From Actinoplanes philippinensis (lineage in GTDB: Bacteria > Actinomycetota > Actinomycetes > Mycobacteriales > Micromonosporaceae): 64,000 bases of DNA. The translations under genes and the position numbers were made by a program. The stretch spans positions 124,001 through 188,000 of the forward strand of contig NZ_FONV01000005.1 of the NCBI RefSeq assembly GCF_900113015.1, read 5' to 3'. The first letter of the stretch is position 1. Each line of letters begins with the position of its first letter. Positions 35,419 to 44,735 of the stretch are shown in pieces. A model generated the notes under the pieces. The model worked only from the letters and a program-made list of their open reading frames with translations, made no database searches and was not told where the DNA came from.

Positions 35419-35774
35419 TTCGGTACGCCGTACGCCGCCCCTCAACCGCATCCTCCGCGTCCCGCCGCCACCGCGCGGCGGGACTGCCCGCTCCCGGCCT
35501 CGGCGCGCCCGCCGGGCCGAGGCCTGCGGTCACCGTCACCCCTCCGGCCAGAATCCAGCGCGGTGTCAACGCGCCAAAACAGCGCCGTGCCAGCCGAACA
35601 CCAGGACGGCCGCCCGGAAGAACGGCGAGTGGCCGTGAGGCCGCAACAGATCAGCCGGCGAGACATGCCGGCGATCGTCACAGGATGCAACGACGACGGA
35701 AAGGGGTAGGTAAGAATGCTGACGGCCGCCGGCTGCCGCGGACGCGGCCGACGATGCGAGAAAGGGACAAACGC
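35419..35774. other. Gene-free region between methyltransferase and unknown gene
   Basis: I find no credible gene in these 356 bases. A hairpin with 8-base arms (35496-35503 and 35517-35524, GGCCTCGG and its complement) may terminate the methyltransferase transcript. The distal part should hold the promoter of the next gene, but no clear promoter is visible. Confidence 0.45.
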
Positions 35775-36278
35775 GTGACGGATCGACCGCTCTATGCCGA
35801 ACTGGGGTTCACCGACGCCGAATGGGGGCTGCTGACCGGACTGCCTCAGTCGGTGCTCACCGCCGCCAGCGCGGCCAGCCCGGACAGCGCGCGAAAGACC
35901 CGGGCCGAGAGCGCGGCCGGGCTGGACCGGATCTCGGACGCACGGTCGTCGGCGAGCACCCTGGTCGCGGCGGTCGCCACGGCCGCGGTCGCCGAGGCCG
36001 GCGACCCGGAGATCGGCGAGGAGGCGCCGGTGATCCAGCCGGGCGACCCCGTGGGGTACGCGGCGGACGTGGTGGCCCGGGCCGCCGAGGTGGCGGCGCT
36101 ACTGGCCGCGAAGGCCTCCCCGGCCGACGCGGAGACCTACAAGCACTGGCTCGTGGAGATCGCCGACGAGGTGGTGGGCGCGGCCTCCACCGGCGGCGTC
36201 CTCGGAATCGGCGGCGAGACCGTCACGGAGAGCGAGCGCACGTTCCGTGACGACCTCGCGAAGGCCCTGGCGAGCTGA
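35775..36278 (+). CDS. Conserved-type hypothetical protein (167 aa)
   Basis: The protein is soluble, helical and Ala-rich with no signal peptide or membrane helix. It opens TDRPLYAELGFTDAEWGLLTGLPQSVLTAASAAS and contains a helical repeat-like middle with many Ala/Glu. GTG 35775 follows AAAGGGA. I recognise no family or catalytic motif. A strong terminator follows the stop. Confidence 0.72.
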   Translation: MTDRPLYAELGFTDAEWGLLTGLPQSVLTAASAASPDSARKTRAESAAGLDRISDARSSASTLVAAVATAAVAEAGDPEIGEEAPVIQPGDPVGYAADVVARAAEVAALLAAKASPADAETYKHWLVEIADEVVGAASTGGVLGIGGETVTESERTFRDDLAKALAS

Positions 36279-36286
36279 TCGTTCCC

Positions 36287-36320
36287 GGTCGCGGCGCCCG
36301 CCTCCCCCGGCGCCGCGACC
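36287..36320. terminator. Bidirectional terminator
   Basis: Perfect 12-base arms (36287-36298, GGTCGCGGCGCC, and 36309-36320) with a 10-base loop lie nine bases after the rightward stop at 36278 and before the convergent VOC gene. Confidence 0.8.
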
Positions 36321-36408
36321 CCGGCCGTCACCCGAGAGGCGCGCTGATGGGCGGGAGTCTCGCCCGCGTCGCGGGGACAGCCACGGGACTCGGCGTGGCC
36401 ATACCAGA

Positions 36409-36816
36409 TTATTGGGGTTCTCCTCGGTATGTGCCGAAGCTCCACAGGTTGCCCTCGGGATCGCGGGCCGCGAAATCGTGGGAACCGTAGTCGGTCATGG
36501 CCGGCTCGCGAATGATCTCGGCGCCGGCGGCGGCCGCTCGGGCGTGCAGCGCCTCGATGTCGTCGGCGACCACGTAGGCGCCGAAGGTTCCCGGCTTCAG
36601 GTTCCACGGGTCGCCCGGGGCGTCGCGGACCGATCCGAGCATGATGCCGCCGCCGAGAGGCCAGCGTAGTTCGGCGTGGTGGATCACGTCGCCGTCGCCG
36701 TGGACGGCCGTCGGCACGAATCCGAACGCTTCGGACAGGAAACGGATCAGGGCTCGGGCGTCGGTGGCACGCAAGGTCGGCCACACCTGCGGTGGCGGGA
36801 TCGTCGAGTCGGTCAT
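36409..36816 (-). CDS. VOC-family protein (glyoxalase/bleomycin-resistance fold)
   Basis: The 135-residue protein has the paired beta-alpha-beta-beta-beta modules of the vicinal oxygen chelate superfamily, with AELRWPLGGGIMLGS, FGAYVVADDIEALHARAAAAGAEI and the terminal FAARDPEGNLWSFGTY. It resembles PhnB/glyoxalase-like proteins; substrate is unknown. It follows the AraC-type gene after 135 bases on the same strand and may be its target. Confidence 0.88.
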   Translation of the reverse strand: MTDSTIPPPQVWPTLRATDARALIRFLSEAFGFVPTAVHGDGDVIHHAELRWPLGGGIMLGSVRDAPGDPWNLKPGTFGAYVVADDIEALHARAAAAGAEIIREPAMTDYGSHDFAARDPEGNLWSFGTYRGEPQ

Positions 36817-36951
36817 GGGCTCATCGTCGCGGACACGGCAGTGGGCAGGCTTGGACGAAAGCGAACTCGCCGAGCGCGGCCGAAGAGACCGGCGCGGACG
36901 GGCAACGCCACGGACCCGCAGAGCGGCACGAGGATCCGGAGAACGGCGCGG

Positions 36952-37743
36952 TCAGGAATCAGGCGGGCCGAGTTCGTCGGCCAGCCAGCGGGACGGTGGG
37001 CACCCGGCGAAGGTCTGGAAGTCGCGGACCAGGTGGGACTGGTCGGCGTAGCCGTGTGCGGCGGCCACATCGGCGAGACGCACGCCCGGCCGGATGGCTC
37101 GGCGGGCGCGGTCGAAGCGGGCGATGCGGCCGGCCTCTTTGGGGCGGATGCCGAGTTCGGCGCGGAACCGGTCGGTCAGGTGCCGGCCGCTCCAGCCGAC
37201 CCGTGCGGCCGCCTCGGCGACCGGCACACCGCCGTTGATCAGATGGACGGCGTGGGTGACGGTGACCGGCGCGGCGTCGTCGCGGAGGCGGCCGGTGAGC
37301 GCGCGGTCGAGGGCGGCGAAGCGGGCCGGCCAGTCGGGGGCCTCGGACAGGCGTTCCCGGAGTTCGCCGACGAACGGTTCGCCGAGGATCGCGGCGGCGT
37401 CCACGTCGAGGTTCGCGAGGGCGGCGGCGGGGAGCCCGAGCAGCGGCCGGCAGCCTTCCGGGCGGACCGCCACCTGCACCCCGGACTGGCTGCCGTCGTG
37501 GCTGATCAGCGCGGGTGTGAGGTGCAGGCCGCCGAGGAGCGAACGGTACCGGCCGGGGGCCTGCGCGGGATCGGGATGGGCGGCGATGACGAGCGGCTCG
37601 TCGATCGTGACGATCAGCGTCAGGTACGGCGACGGCAGCCCCCGGTGCAGGGCGGGGGCGAGGCCGCGCTGGCGGTAGCCGCTGTAGAACGCGACGTGCG
37701 GGCGCAGCGCCGGAGCCGGCCGGGCCTGCGTGTACTCGTCCAT
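36952..37743 (-). CDS. AraC-family transcriptional regulator
   Basis: The 263-residue protein has an N-terminal effector domain and a C-terminal AraC double helix-turn-helix: GGVPVAEAAARVGWSGRHLTDRF and VRLADVAAAHGYADQSHLVRDF. AraC proteins beside VOC-fold genes are common in actinobacteria, and this one may control the downstream VOC gene. It begins 53 bases after the response-regulator gene on the same strand. The ligand is unknown. Confidence 0.9.
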   Translation of the reverse strand: MDEYTQARPAPALRPHVAFYSGYRQRGLAPALHRGLPSPYLTLIVTIDEPLVIAAHPDPAQAPGRYRSLLGGLHLTPALISHDGSQSGVQVAVRPEGCRPLLGLPAAALANLDVDAAAILGEPFVGELRERLSEAPDWPARFAALDRALTGRLRDDAAPVTVTHAVHLINGGVPVAEAAARVGWSGRHLTDRFRAELGIRPKEAGRIARFDRARRAIRPGVRLADVAAAHGYADQSHLVRDFQTFAGCPPSRWLADELGPPDS

Positions 37744-37795
37744 GGCGTCGAGTCTGCCTCAGCCGGGTCCGGTCTCGTGATCGACGGGGACAGCT

Positions 37796-38422
37796 TCAGT
37801 CCCGGCGGATCAGGCCCTGCTCGATGGCGGTGGCCACGGCGGCGGCCCGGTCACGGACGCCGAGTTTGGCGTAGGCGTGCAGCAGGTGCGTCTTGACGGT
37901 GGCCTCGCTGATGAAGAGGCGTTTCGCGGTCTCCCGGTTGGAGCAGCCGCGGGCGGTGAGCGTGAGGACCTCGATCTCGCGCTGGCTGAGCGGCTCCTTG
38001 GCGGGTGAGCGCAGCTGGCCCATGAGCCGGCCGGCGACCGCCGGGGAGAGGACGGACTCGCCGCGGTGGGCGGCCACGACGGCGCGGAACAACTCCTCGC
38101 GCGGGGTGTCCTTGAGCAGGTAGCCGGTGGCGCCGGCTTTGATCGCGGGCAGCACGTCGCTGTCGGTGTCATAGGTGGTGAGCACGAGAACCCGGGCGGC
38201 GGACCCGCGGGCCTTCAGCTCACGGATGGTGGTGACGCCGTCCATGACGGGCATGCGCAGGTCCATCAGGACCACGTCGGGGGCGACGGCCTCGGTGACC
38301 GCCAGGGCCTCCCGCCCGTCGCCGGCCTCGCCGAGGACGGTGAACCGGTCGTCACCGGCGAACATGCCGCGCAGCCCGTCCCGGACCACCGGGTGATCGT
38401 CGACGATGACGACTTTGATCAT
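37796..38422 (-). CDS. NarL/FixJ-family response regulator
   Basis: The 208-residue protein has a receiver domain (acidic pocket D8/D9, phosphoacceptor D54 in VLMDLRMPVMDG, conserved K in GYLLKDT) and a LuxR-type helix-turn-helix (LSQREIEVLTLTARGCSNRETAKRL). The ATG overlaps the kinase stop by four bases. It is the final gene of a four-gene coupled operon and should control the ABC exporter genes at its head. Confidence 0.95.
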   Translation of the reverse strand: MIKVVIVDDHPVVRDGLRGMFAGDDRFTVLGEAGDGREALAVTEAVAPDVVLMDLRMPVMDGVTTIRELKARGSAARVLVLTTYDTDSDVLPAIKAGATGYLLKDTPREELFRAVVAAHRGESVLSPAVAGRLMGQLRSPAKEPLSQREIEVLTLTARGCSNRETAKRLFISEATVKTHLLHAYAKLGVRDRAAAVATAIEQGLIRRD

Positions 38423-39693
38423 GCTGTTCCTCCCAGGGCCAGGGCCGGCACGCAGGCGGAGATCGCGGTGCCGCCGCCGGGTTCGGACTCGACTTCGAGG
38501 GTGCCGGCGACCCGGGTGAGGCGTTCCCGCATGGCGCGCAGGCCGTAACCGCCCTCGGCGGTGACCTCCCGCGGCGCCTCCGGGTCGAAGCCGGCGCCGT
38601 CGTCGCGGACGTCGAGGGTCACCACGTCCTCCATGTAGGACAGGGTGAGCCCGACCCGCCCGGCGGCGGCGTGCTTGGCCACGTTGGCAAGGGCTTCCTG
38701 GGCGGTACGCAGCAACGTCGTCTCGATCTCCGGCAGCAACGGCCGGGCCGCTCCGGTGGTGGTCAGGTCGGCGCGGACGCCGTGCAGCTCGGACCATCCT
38801 CGCAGCACCTCGTCGAGGGCCTCGGGCAGGCGGGCCGCGTCCAGGTGCTGGGGTCGCAGCGCCTGCACCGAGCGGCGGGCCTCGGCGAGGCTCTCCCGGG
38901 CGAGACGTTTCGCGGCGGTCAGGTGTCGCTCGCGCTCGCCGGGGTGGGCCTCGGCGGCCTCCAGCTGGGTGACGATGCCGGTGAGCCCCTGGGCGAGGAC
39001 GTCGTGGATCTCCCCGGCCATCCGCTGCCGCTCGTTGTGGACGCCCGCCTCGTGGGCCTGGAGCAGCAGCTGGGCGTGCAGGCCGGCATTTTCCTGGAGG
39101 GCGGCCGCGAGTTTGGCGTTGGCCTCGGCGAGCTGGTCGATGCGGCGGACCCGGGTGTCGGCCTCGCGCTCGTCGCGCAGGGTCACCCATGTCATGATCC
39201 CGGCGATCAGCAGGTTGCAGAGCAGGACGGCGAGGTAGATGACGTAGCCGTCATCCTCGTTGGCGAAGGTGTCCCAGCCGCCGATCTGGGACATCGCGTT
39301 GATCGCGGCGACCGGCAGGACACCGGCGATCTGCCACCGGCCCGGGGCCGCGTAGCCGAGGAAGATGTAGCCGGTCCAGGTGAAGACGCCGAAGAGCGGG
39401 CTGCACATGACCAGCAGGAAGTTGAGGGCGAGCAGTCCGATCAGGAAGATCAGCATCAGGCCGCCGCGCTTGCGCCAGGCCGGGTGCAGGTCGACCCACC
39501 AGGCGATCCACGCGGCGGTCAGGAGGGCGACCGGCACGATCGTCCCGAGGCCCCGTTGCGGCAGGCCGTCGACGCCCTGGGTGACAACGGTCAGCAGCAG
39601 CGAGCCGAACAGCGTGCCGTAGGACAGCAAGGTGCGCCAGAGTTCCCGGTTCTCCACCGGTCCCTCCGGCGCCTCCAGCTTGCGCATCGTCAC
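38419..39693 (-). CDS. Sensor histidine kinase (HisKA_3/NarX-DesK type)
   Basis: The 424-residue protein has five to six membrane helices in its first 170 residues, a coiled coil (LAEANAKLAAALQENAGLHAQ), the HisKA_3 H-box (RQRMAGEIHDVLAQGL) and an ATPase domain (DDGAGFD; GGYGLRAMRERL). The short loops between helices suggest it senses membrane or transporter state rather than a soluble ligand. It overlaps the permease gene by four bases (GTGA) and the regulator gene by four. Confidence 0.93.
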   Translation of the reverse strand: MTMRKLEAPEGPVENRELWRTLLSYGTLFGSLLLTVVTQGVDGLPQRGLGTIVPVALLTAAWIAWWVDLHPAWRKRGGLMLIFLIGLLALNFLLVMCSPLFGVFTWTGYIFLGYAAPGRWQIAGVLPVAAINAMSQIGGWDTFANEDDGYVIYLAVLLCNLLIAGIMTWVTLRDEREADTRVRRIDQLAEANAKLAAALQENAGLHAQLLLQAHEAGVHNERQRMAGEIHDVLAQGLTGIVTQLEAAEAHPGERERHLTAAKRLARESLAEARRSVQALRPQHLDAARLPEALDEVLRGWSELHGVRADLTTTGAARPLLPEIETTLLRTAQEALANVAKHAAAGRVGLTLSYMEDVVTLDVRDDGAGFDPEAPREVTAEGGYGLRAMRERLTRVAGTLEVESEPGGGTAISACVPALALGGTA

Positions 39694-40439
39694 TCCCAGC
39701 GGAACAGCTTGACCGCGGCGGCCCCGCAGATCAGCAGGTATCCCACCAGAACCGTAATCGAGAGCAGCGCCGGCGACTGTCCCAGGAGGGCGTCGGTCAT
39801 CAGGTCCTGGCCGGCGGCGAGCGGGGTGAAGTCACCGATCCGCCGCAGGATCTCCGGCATCAGCTCGCGGGGCGCCCACAGGCCGGCGAAGAACATCAGC
39901 GGGAAGAAGAGGAACGTGCCGATCGCGTTGGCGGTCTTGCCGGTCGGCGCGATGCCCGCCAGCAGCAGTCCGATGGAGAACGCGCCGGCGCAGTTGAGCA
40001 GGACGGCGAGCAGGAACAGGGCCGGGTTCTGCGGGAACGGCACGTCGAACACGAGGATCGCCACCGTGTAGACGAGCACCATCGAGATCAGCACGGTGAT
40101 CAGGTTCATCACCAGCTGCGCGGTGAGCAGGATCGCCGGGCGGGCCGGTGTGGTGGCGAGGCGGCGCAGGATGCCGCGTTCGCGGTAGGTGGCCAGCACC
40201 GACGGCAGGCCCTGCAACCCGATGATGCCGATGGCCAGGCCGAGCGCGAGTCCGGCGTACAGGTCGATGACCCGCAGCCCGCCCAGCTCGGGCGGCGCCT
40301 CCTTCATGGTCGGCACGTTCCCGAGGATCAGCACCAGCAGGATCGGGAAGAACAGCGTGAAGAAGGCGTAGAGCGGATCGCGGAGAGTGAGCCGGAACTC
40401 GGTCAGCGTCAGCTTGGTGAAGACGGACATGCCGGTCAC
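39690..40439 (-). CDS. ABC-2 type transporter permease
   Basis: The 249-residue protein has six membrane helices and the ABC-2 signature region (GLPSVLATYRERGILRRLATTPARP). It forms the channel of an exporter with the preceding ATPase. GTG 40439 overlaps the ATPase stop by four bases; the ATG at 40430 is an alternative. Exporters coupled to a DesK/NarX-type kinase usually handle antibiotics, lipids or peptides. Confidence 0.92.
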   Translation of the reverse strand: MTGMSVFTKLTLTEFRLTLRDPLYAFFTLFFPILLVLILGNVPTMKEAPPELGGLRVIDLYAGLALGLAIGIIGLQGLPSVLATYRERGILRRLATTPARPAILLTAQLVMNLITVLISMVLVYTVAILVFDVPFPQNPALFLLAVLLNCAGAFSIGLLLAGIAPTGKTANAIGTFLFFPLMFFAGLWAPRELMPEILRRIGDFTPLAAGQDLMTDALLGQSPALLSITVLVGYLLICGAAAVKLFRWE

Positions 40440-41329
40440 TCCTTGCCGGTCAGATGGACGAAGGCGTCGTCGAGAGTGGACTGTTCGAGGGTCAGCTCGG
40501 CGGCCACGATGCCGTTGCGGGCCAGCACCGAGACGACCGCGTGCAGCAGGTTGCCGCTGCCGACGACCTCGATCTTCGACCCGTGCCGGTGCACCTCACG
40601 GACCTCGGGCAGCACGGTCAGCAGCTCGTCGCCGATCGGGGTGGACGGCCGGAATCGGATGCGCTGCTCGTTGCCGGTCCGCTCGACCAGGCCGGCCGGG
40701 GTGTCGAGGGCCGCCACCGCGCCCTTGTCGATCACCACGATCCGGTCGCAGAGACGCTCGGCCTCCTCCATGAAGTGAGTGACCAGCAGCAGGGTGACAC
40801 CGCGGTCGCGGATGCCGGAGATCAGCTCCCAGGTCTCCCGGCGGGCCTGCGGGTCCAGGCCGGTGGTCAGCTCGTCCAGGATGGCGATCTCCGGGTTGCC
40901 GATCAGCGCCAGCGCGATCGACAGGCGCTGCTTCTGGCCACCGGAGAGCTTGCCGAACCGGGACTTCAGCTTCGGCGTGAGGCCCAGGTCGTCGGCGAGG
41001 GCACGCCAGTCGGCCGGGTTCGGGTAGAAGGTGCTGTACAGCTCCAGCGCCTCGCGGACGGTGATCTTCTCCTGCAGCTCGCTCTCCTGCAGCTGCACGC
41101 CGATGCGGGAGCGCAGGGCCGGGTCCCCGGCAGGGCTGCCGAGGACCGTGATCGTGCCGGAGTCCGGGGTGCGCAGACCGGCGATGCACTCGACGGTGGT
41201 GGTCTTCCCGGCGCCGTTCGGGCCGAGGATGCCGAAGATCTCACCGGGTTCGACACTGAAGGACACGTCCCGTACGGCGACGGTCTCGCCGTACCTCTTC
41301 GCCAGGTTCTTGACCTCGATGACTGTCAT
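40436..41329 (-). CDS. ABC transporter ATP-binding protein (DrrA-like)
   Basis: The 297-residue ATPase has Walker A GPNGAGKTTT, signature LSGGQKQRL, Walker B IAILDELTTGLDP and an H-loop (LLVTHFMEEAE). The Walker B segment has LDELTTGLDP, so the usual LDEPT proline is replaced by leucine, as in several exporter ATPases. A C-terminal extension follows, as in DrrA/NodI-type exporters. ATG 41329 is the family start. It is the first gene of the exporter/two-component operon. Confidence 0.93.
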   Translation of the reverse strand: MTVIEVKNLAKRYGETVAVRDVSFSVEPGEIFGILGPNGAGKTTTVECIAGLRTPDSGTITVLGSPAGDPALRSRIGVQLQESELQEKITVREALELYSTFYPNPADWRALADDLGLTPKLKSRFGKLSGGQKQRLSIALALIGNPEIAILDELTTGLDPQARRETWELISGIRDRGVTLLLVTHFMEEAERLCDRIVVIDKGAVAALDTPAGLVERTGNEQRIRFRPSTPIGDELLTVLPEVREVHRHGSKIEVVGSGNLLHAVVSVLARNGIVAAELTLEQSTLDDAFVHLTGKE

Positions 41330-41411
41330 GCACCGAGCATCACCCGGCGAGCAGGGCGCCCGAATCGAACAGCGGGCGGCGGTTCCGGTCCACCGATCGG
41401 TTGATGCCGCC

Positions 41412-42551
41412 CTACACCGGGTCTTCCACCACGGCCGGGGTACGCCGCAGGCTCGCGTAGACCGAGCCGACCTGTGCGGCCACCCGCTTCCACGAGTACG
41501 CCTGCCGCGCCCGGTCGAGCGCCGCCGTCGCGTACGTGAACCGCCGCACCTTGTCGTTGACCAGCCGGCGCAGCGCGCCCCCCAGGGCACGCGGGTCCCG
41601 CTCCGGCACCAGGTCGCCGGTCAGCCCGTCGACCACGGTCTCGGTGAGCGCCCCGGCCGCCGGGCCGACGATCGGCACGCCACAGGCCATCGCCTCCAGG
41701 GCCGCCTGCTCCTCCCACGGGGTCGCGACCAGCACGTCGGCGGACCGGTACCAGCTCGGCAGCTCCCGGTGCGGCACCGAGCCGACCAGGCGGAACCGGT
41801 CGGCGACATGGAACTGCTCGGCCATCGACCGGAGCAGCCGGGCGCCCGGGTCGGCGGGCAGCTGCTCGGCGGGCGGGCCGCCGACCACCACCACCTCGGC
41901 GCCGGGGACGTACCGCATCGCCTGGATGACGTCGCCGAACCCCTTGCGCTCGACCAGCTTGCCGACCGACAGGATGCGCGGGCGCTCCGGGTCGCGCTGC
42001 ACGGCCGGGCCGTCGGGGGTGAAGGTCTCACTGTCCACGCCGGACGGGACGATGGTCAGGCTGGCGCGGGGCACGCCGATCCGGACCAGGCCGCGCACCT
42101 CCTCCTGGGTCTGCGCCACCACCCGGTCCACCGCCCGGCCCAGCGCCCGCTCGTATCCGGAGCGGGACGGGCCGTGGGCGGACTCGCCGAACTCGCCGAG
42201 CTCGTGGAACGACTGCACGACCGGGATGGCGAACTGCTTGGCGGCGGTCACCGCGGCCAGGCCGCTGGTCCAGAAGTGCGCGTGCACGACGTCCGGCTGC
42301 CAGCCGTCGCGCCACTGCTCCCCGAGAATCCGGGCGAACTCGCCCATGTACGGCAGAACCAGGTCGGACGGCAGCGGCCGGGCCGGGCCGGCGGTGATGT
42401 GGACCACGTGCACGCCGCTCGGGGTGACGACCACCTCGGCGACGTCCGGGGTCTCGCGGCGTGTGTAGATCCGCACGTCGTGGCCCAGTTCGGCCAGCGC
42501 GGCCGACAGGTCGGCGACGTCAGCGTGCTCGGAGATCATCGCAATGTGCAC
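41412..42551 (-). CDS. GT4-type glycosyltransferase
   Basis: The 379-residue GT-B enzyme has an N-terminal acceptor domain (DVVHAHFWTSGLAA), the linker TIVPSGVDSETF, and a donor domain with VGKLVERKGFGDVI and the E-x7-E motif in WEEQAALEAMACGVPIVGP. Donor is probably a sugar nucleotide or polyprenyl sugar; acceptor is unknown. GTG 42551 follows GGAGGAGA. No linked sugar genes are nearby. Confidence 0.9.
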   Translation of the reverse strand: MHIAMISEHADVADLSAALAELGHDVRIYTRRETPDVAEVVVTPSGVHVVHITAGPARPLPSDLVLPYMGEFARILGEQWRDGWQPDVVHAHFWTSGLAAVTAAKQFAIPVVQSFHELGEFGESAHGPSRSGYERALGRAVDRVVAQTQEEVRGLVRIGVPRASLTIVPSGVDSETFTPDGPAVQRDPERPRILSVGKLVERKGFGDVIQAMRYVPGAEVVVVGGPPAEQLPADPGARLLRSMAEQFHVADRFRLVGSVPHRELPSWYRSADVLVATPWEEQAALEAMACGVPIVGPAAGALTETVVDGLTGDLVPERDPRALGGALRRLVNDKVRRFTYATAALDRARQAYSWKRVAAQVGSVYASLRRTPAVVEDPV

Positions 42552-42663
42552 GGGGTCTCCTCCAGCGGGCCGGTGTCAGGTACGCGCAGCAGTTGCCCGA
42601 CAGTACGAACCGTAAACATGGGCCGCCCGTTACAGACTCTCTGAGCAGGGTAAACCGAAAGTC

Positions 42664-43101
42664 GTGGCTATCGTGGCGCGAACCGTTCAGGCTCCACCCG
42701 ACCAGATCTTCGCCGTCCTCGCCGACGGATGGACCTACAGCGACTGGGTGGTCGGCACCGTACACATCCGTGACGTCGAGCCGGCCTGGCCGGCCCCCGG
42801 TGCGAAACTCCACCACAAGGCCGGCCCGTGGCCGCTGTCGCTGCACGACTCGTCGACCGTGCTGGCCTGTGAGCCCGGCCGCTCCCTGAAACTGAACGCC
42901 GGACTGTGGCCGCTCGGGGCGGCCGAGGTCGACATCCGGCTCACCCCGGTCGGCGACGGCGCCACCCGCGTGGAGATCGCGGAGGACTTCACCGAGGGCC
43001 CGCTGCGGTGGGCCCGCAACAAGCTCAACGACCTGCTGCTGCACCGCCGCAACGTGGAGACCCTGCGCCGTCTCGCCGACATCGCCGAACGTCAGCGGTA
43101 G
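42664..43101 (+). CDS. SRPBCC-family (START-like) protein
   Basis: The 145-residue protein has the START-like fold pattern: VARTVQAPPDQIFAVLAD at the start, a beta-rich middle and a long C-terminal helix. Members bind hydrophobic ligands in a deep pocket. Its stop overlaps the convergent oxidoreductase end by ten bases. A second SRPBCC gene lies 1.6 kb downstream. Confidence 0.85.
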   Translation: MAIVARTVQAPPDQIFAVLADGWTYSDWVVGTVHIRDVEPAWPAPGAKLHHKAGPWPLSLHDSSTVLACEPGRSLKLNAGLWPLGAAEVDIRLTPVGDGATRVEIAEDFTEGPLRWARNKLNDLLLHRRNVETLRRLADIAERQR

Positions 43102-44654
43102 ATCACCCGGTGGGCCGCGCCGATGACGGCGGGGTAGAGCGGATTCCCGTCCCGGGCCAGCGCCGCGCGTGCCGCGTTGGCGCCGGGCGCGCCGTGCACG
43201 CCGCCGCCCGGATGCGCCGACGAGCTGCCGAGGAAGAGCCGGTCGACGGGGGTGTCGGCCCGTCCGAGGCCGGGCACCGGCCGCAGGAACAGCTGCTGGA
43301 ACGCGGCCGCGGTGCCCCCGCCGAGCGCCCCGCCGACGAGCGACGGATTCTCCCGCTCCATGTCGCCGGGCGCGAACACGTTGCGGCCCACGACCTCGCC
43401 GCGGAACCCGGGGGCGTGCTCCTCGACGACCGCCTCCATCCGCTCGACGTGCTCGGCGATCTCGTCGGCCGACCACGAGGCACGGTGCGGCAGATGGGTG
43501 TACGCCCACATCGACTCGGTCCCGTCCGGCGATCGGGTGGCGTCGGTGGTGGTCATCTGCCCGAGCAGCAGGAACGGGTTCGGCGGGATCTCGTCGGAGG
43601 CCAGGTGCGCGGCGTACCGGGTGAGGCCGTTCAGGTCGGCGCCCAGATGCACGGTGCCCGCGCCGGCGGCGGCCGGGTTGGTCCACGGGACCTTCGACCG
43701 TACCGCCCAGTCGACCTTGACCGTCGCGCCGTCCCAGCGGAAGTGCGCCATGTCCTCGGTGAGCCGTGGCGGCAGCCACCGCTCACCGACCAGGTCGAGG
43801 TAGAGCGCGGGCGCCGGCACGTCGGCGATCACCGCCCGGCGGGCCCGCCAGTCCCGGCCGTCCGCCGTCCGGACCCCCATCGCCCGGCCGCGCGCCACCA
43901 GCACCCGGGTCACCGGGGCGTCGTAGACGATCTCCCCCGGGAAGCGCCGGACCAGCGCCGACGTCAGCTCCTGCGCGCCGCCGACCGGGGCGGGCCAGCC
44001 CATCTCCTGGCCGAGCATGGCGAGCAGCCAGCCGTACACCCCGCCGCCCGCCTCCTCCGGGGACAGGTCGGTGTGCAGGGCGCAACCGGCCAGCGCGAGA
44101 GCCGCCCCCTCCCCCGCGAACAGCTCCGAGCCCAGCTCCCGCACCGACAGCACGAGCCGCCGGGCCAGCCGCAGCGCGCCGCCGAGTTTCAGCTGCCGGA
44201 TCAGGCCGACACTGTTGCGGACCGGCGGGAACGGCGTGAACAGGGTTTTCAGCATCTCGCCGGAGACCGACTGCCAGTCGGTGTAGGCGTTGCGCCACCG
44301 GTCGCCGTCACCCGGCGCGAACTGCTCCATCGACGCGGCGGTCCGGTCGACGTCGCGGCTGACCGTGGCGGCCCGCCCGTCCGGCAGCAGGTGGGTGAAG
44401 ACGTCCGGCGCGTGCGTCCACCGGATGTCGAGGTCCAGCCGCTCCAGCACCGGGGAGGCGTACCCCAGGGGATAGAACGCGCTGAACAGGTCGGAGAGGT
44501 AGCCGGGGGCGGTCACGTGCCCGGAGCGGACCGCCCCGCCCGGTTGCGGGGTGGCCTCCAGCACCCGGACCGTCCATCCGGCGTCGGCCAGCAGGTTCGC
44601 CGCGACGAGGCCGTTGTGCCCGGCCCCGACGACGACAGCGTCCACGTCGTCCAC
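43092..44654 (-). CDS. Phytoene desaturase-like FAD/NAD(P)-dependent oxidoreductase
   Basis: The protein of about 520 residues has an N-terminal FAD dinucleotide-binding motif (AVVVGAGHNGLVAANLLADAG), the RVLEATPQPGGAV segment and a C-terminal FLGSSSAHPGGGVHGAPG, which is the carotenoid-dehydrogenase/PYROXD2-like pattern. No carotenoid genes are nearby, so the substrate is open. GTG 44654 is preferred because TAGCTT lies seven bases upstream; TTG 44663 adds three residues. Confidence 0.87.
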   Translation of the reverse strand: MDDVDAVVVGAGHNGLVAANLLADAGWTVRVLEATPQPGGAVRSGHVTAPGYLSDLFSAFYPLGYASPVLERLDLDIRWTHAPDVFTHLLPDGRAATVSRDVDRTAASMEQFAPGDGDRWRNAYTDWQSVSGEMLKTLFTPFPPVRNSVGLIRQLKLGGALRLARRLVLSVRELGSELFAGEGAALALAGCALHTDLSPEEAGGGVYGWLLAMLGQEMGWPAPVGGAQELTSALVRRFPGEIVYDAPVTRVLVARGRAMGVRTADGRDWRARRAVIADVPAPALYLDLVGERWLPPRLTEDMAHFRWDGATVKVDWAVRSKVPWTNPAAAGAGTVHLGADLNGLTRYAAHLASDEIPPNPFLLLGQMTTTDATRSPDGTESMWAYTHLPHRASWSADEIAEHVERMEAVVEEHAPGFRGEVVGRNVFAPGDMERENPSLVGGALGGGTAAAFQQLFLRPVPGLGRADTPVDRLFLGSSSAHPGGGVHGAPGANAARAALARDGNPLYPAVIGAAHRVIYR

Positions 44655-44735
44655 GTTTCGCAAGCTACCCCGTGTTTAGGGCCCTCACTCCCGGGCACCC
44701 CAGTGATCGTGACAAGCAACTGAAGGGAGAACCTC

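Noticed and set aside
35442..35690. 82-residue leftward frame in the gap before the unknown gene
   Set aside because: No ribosome-binding site, composition of random G+C-rich DNA and no recognisable domain.
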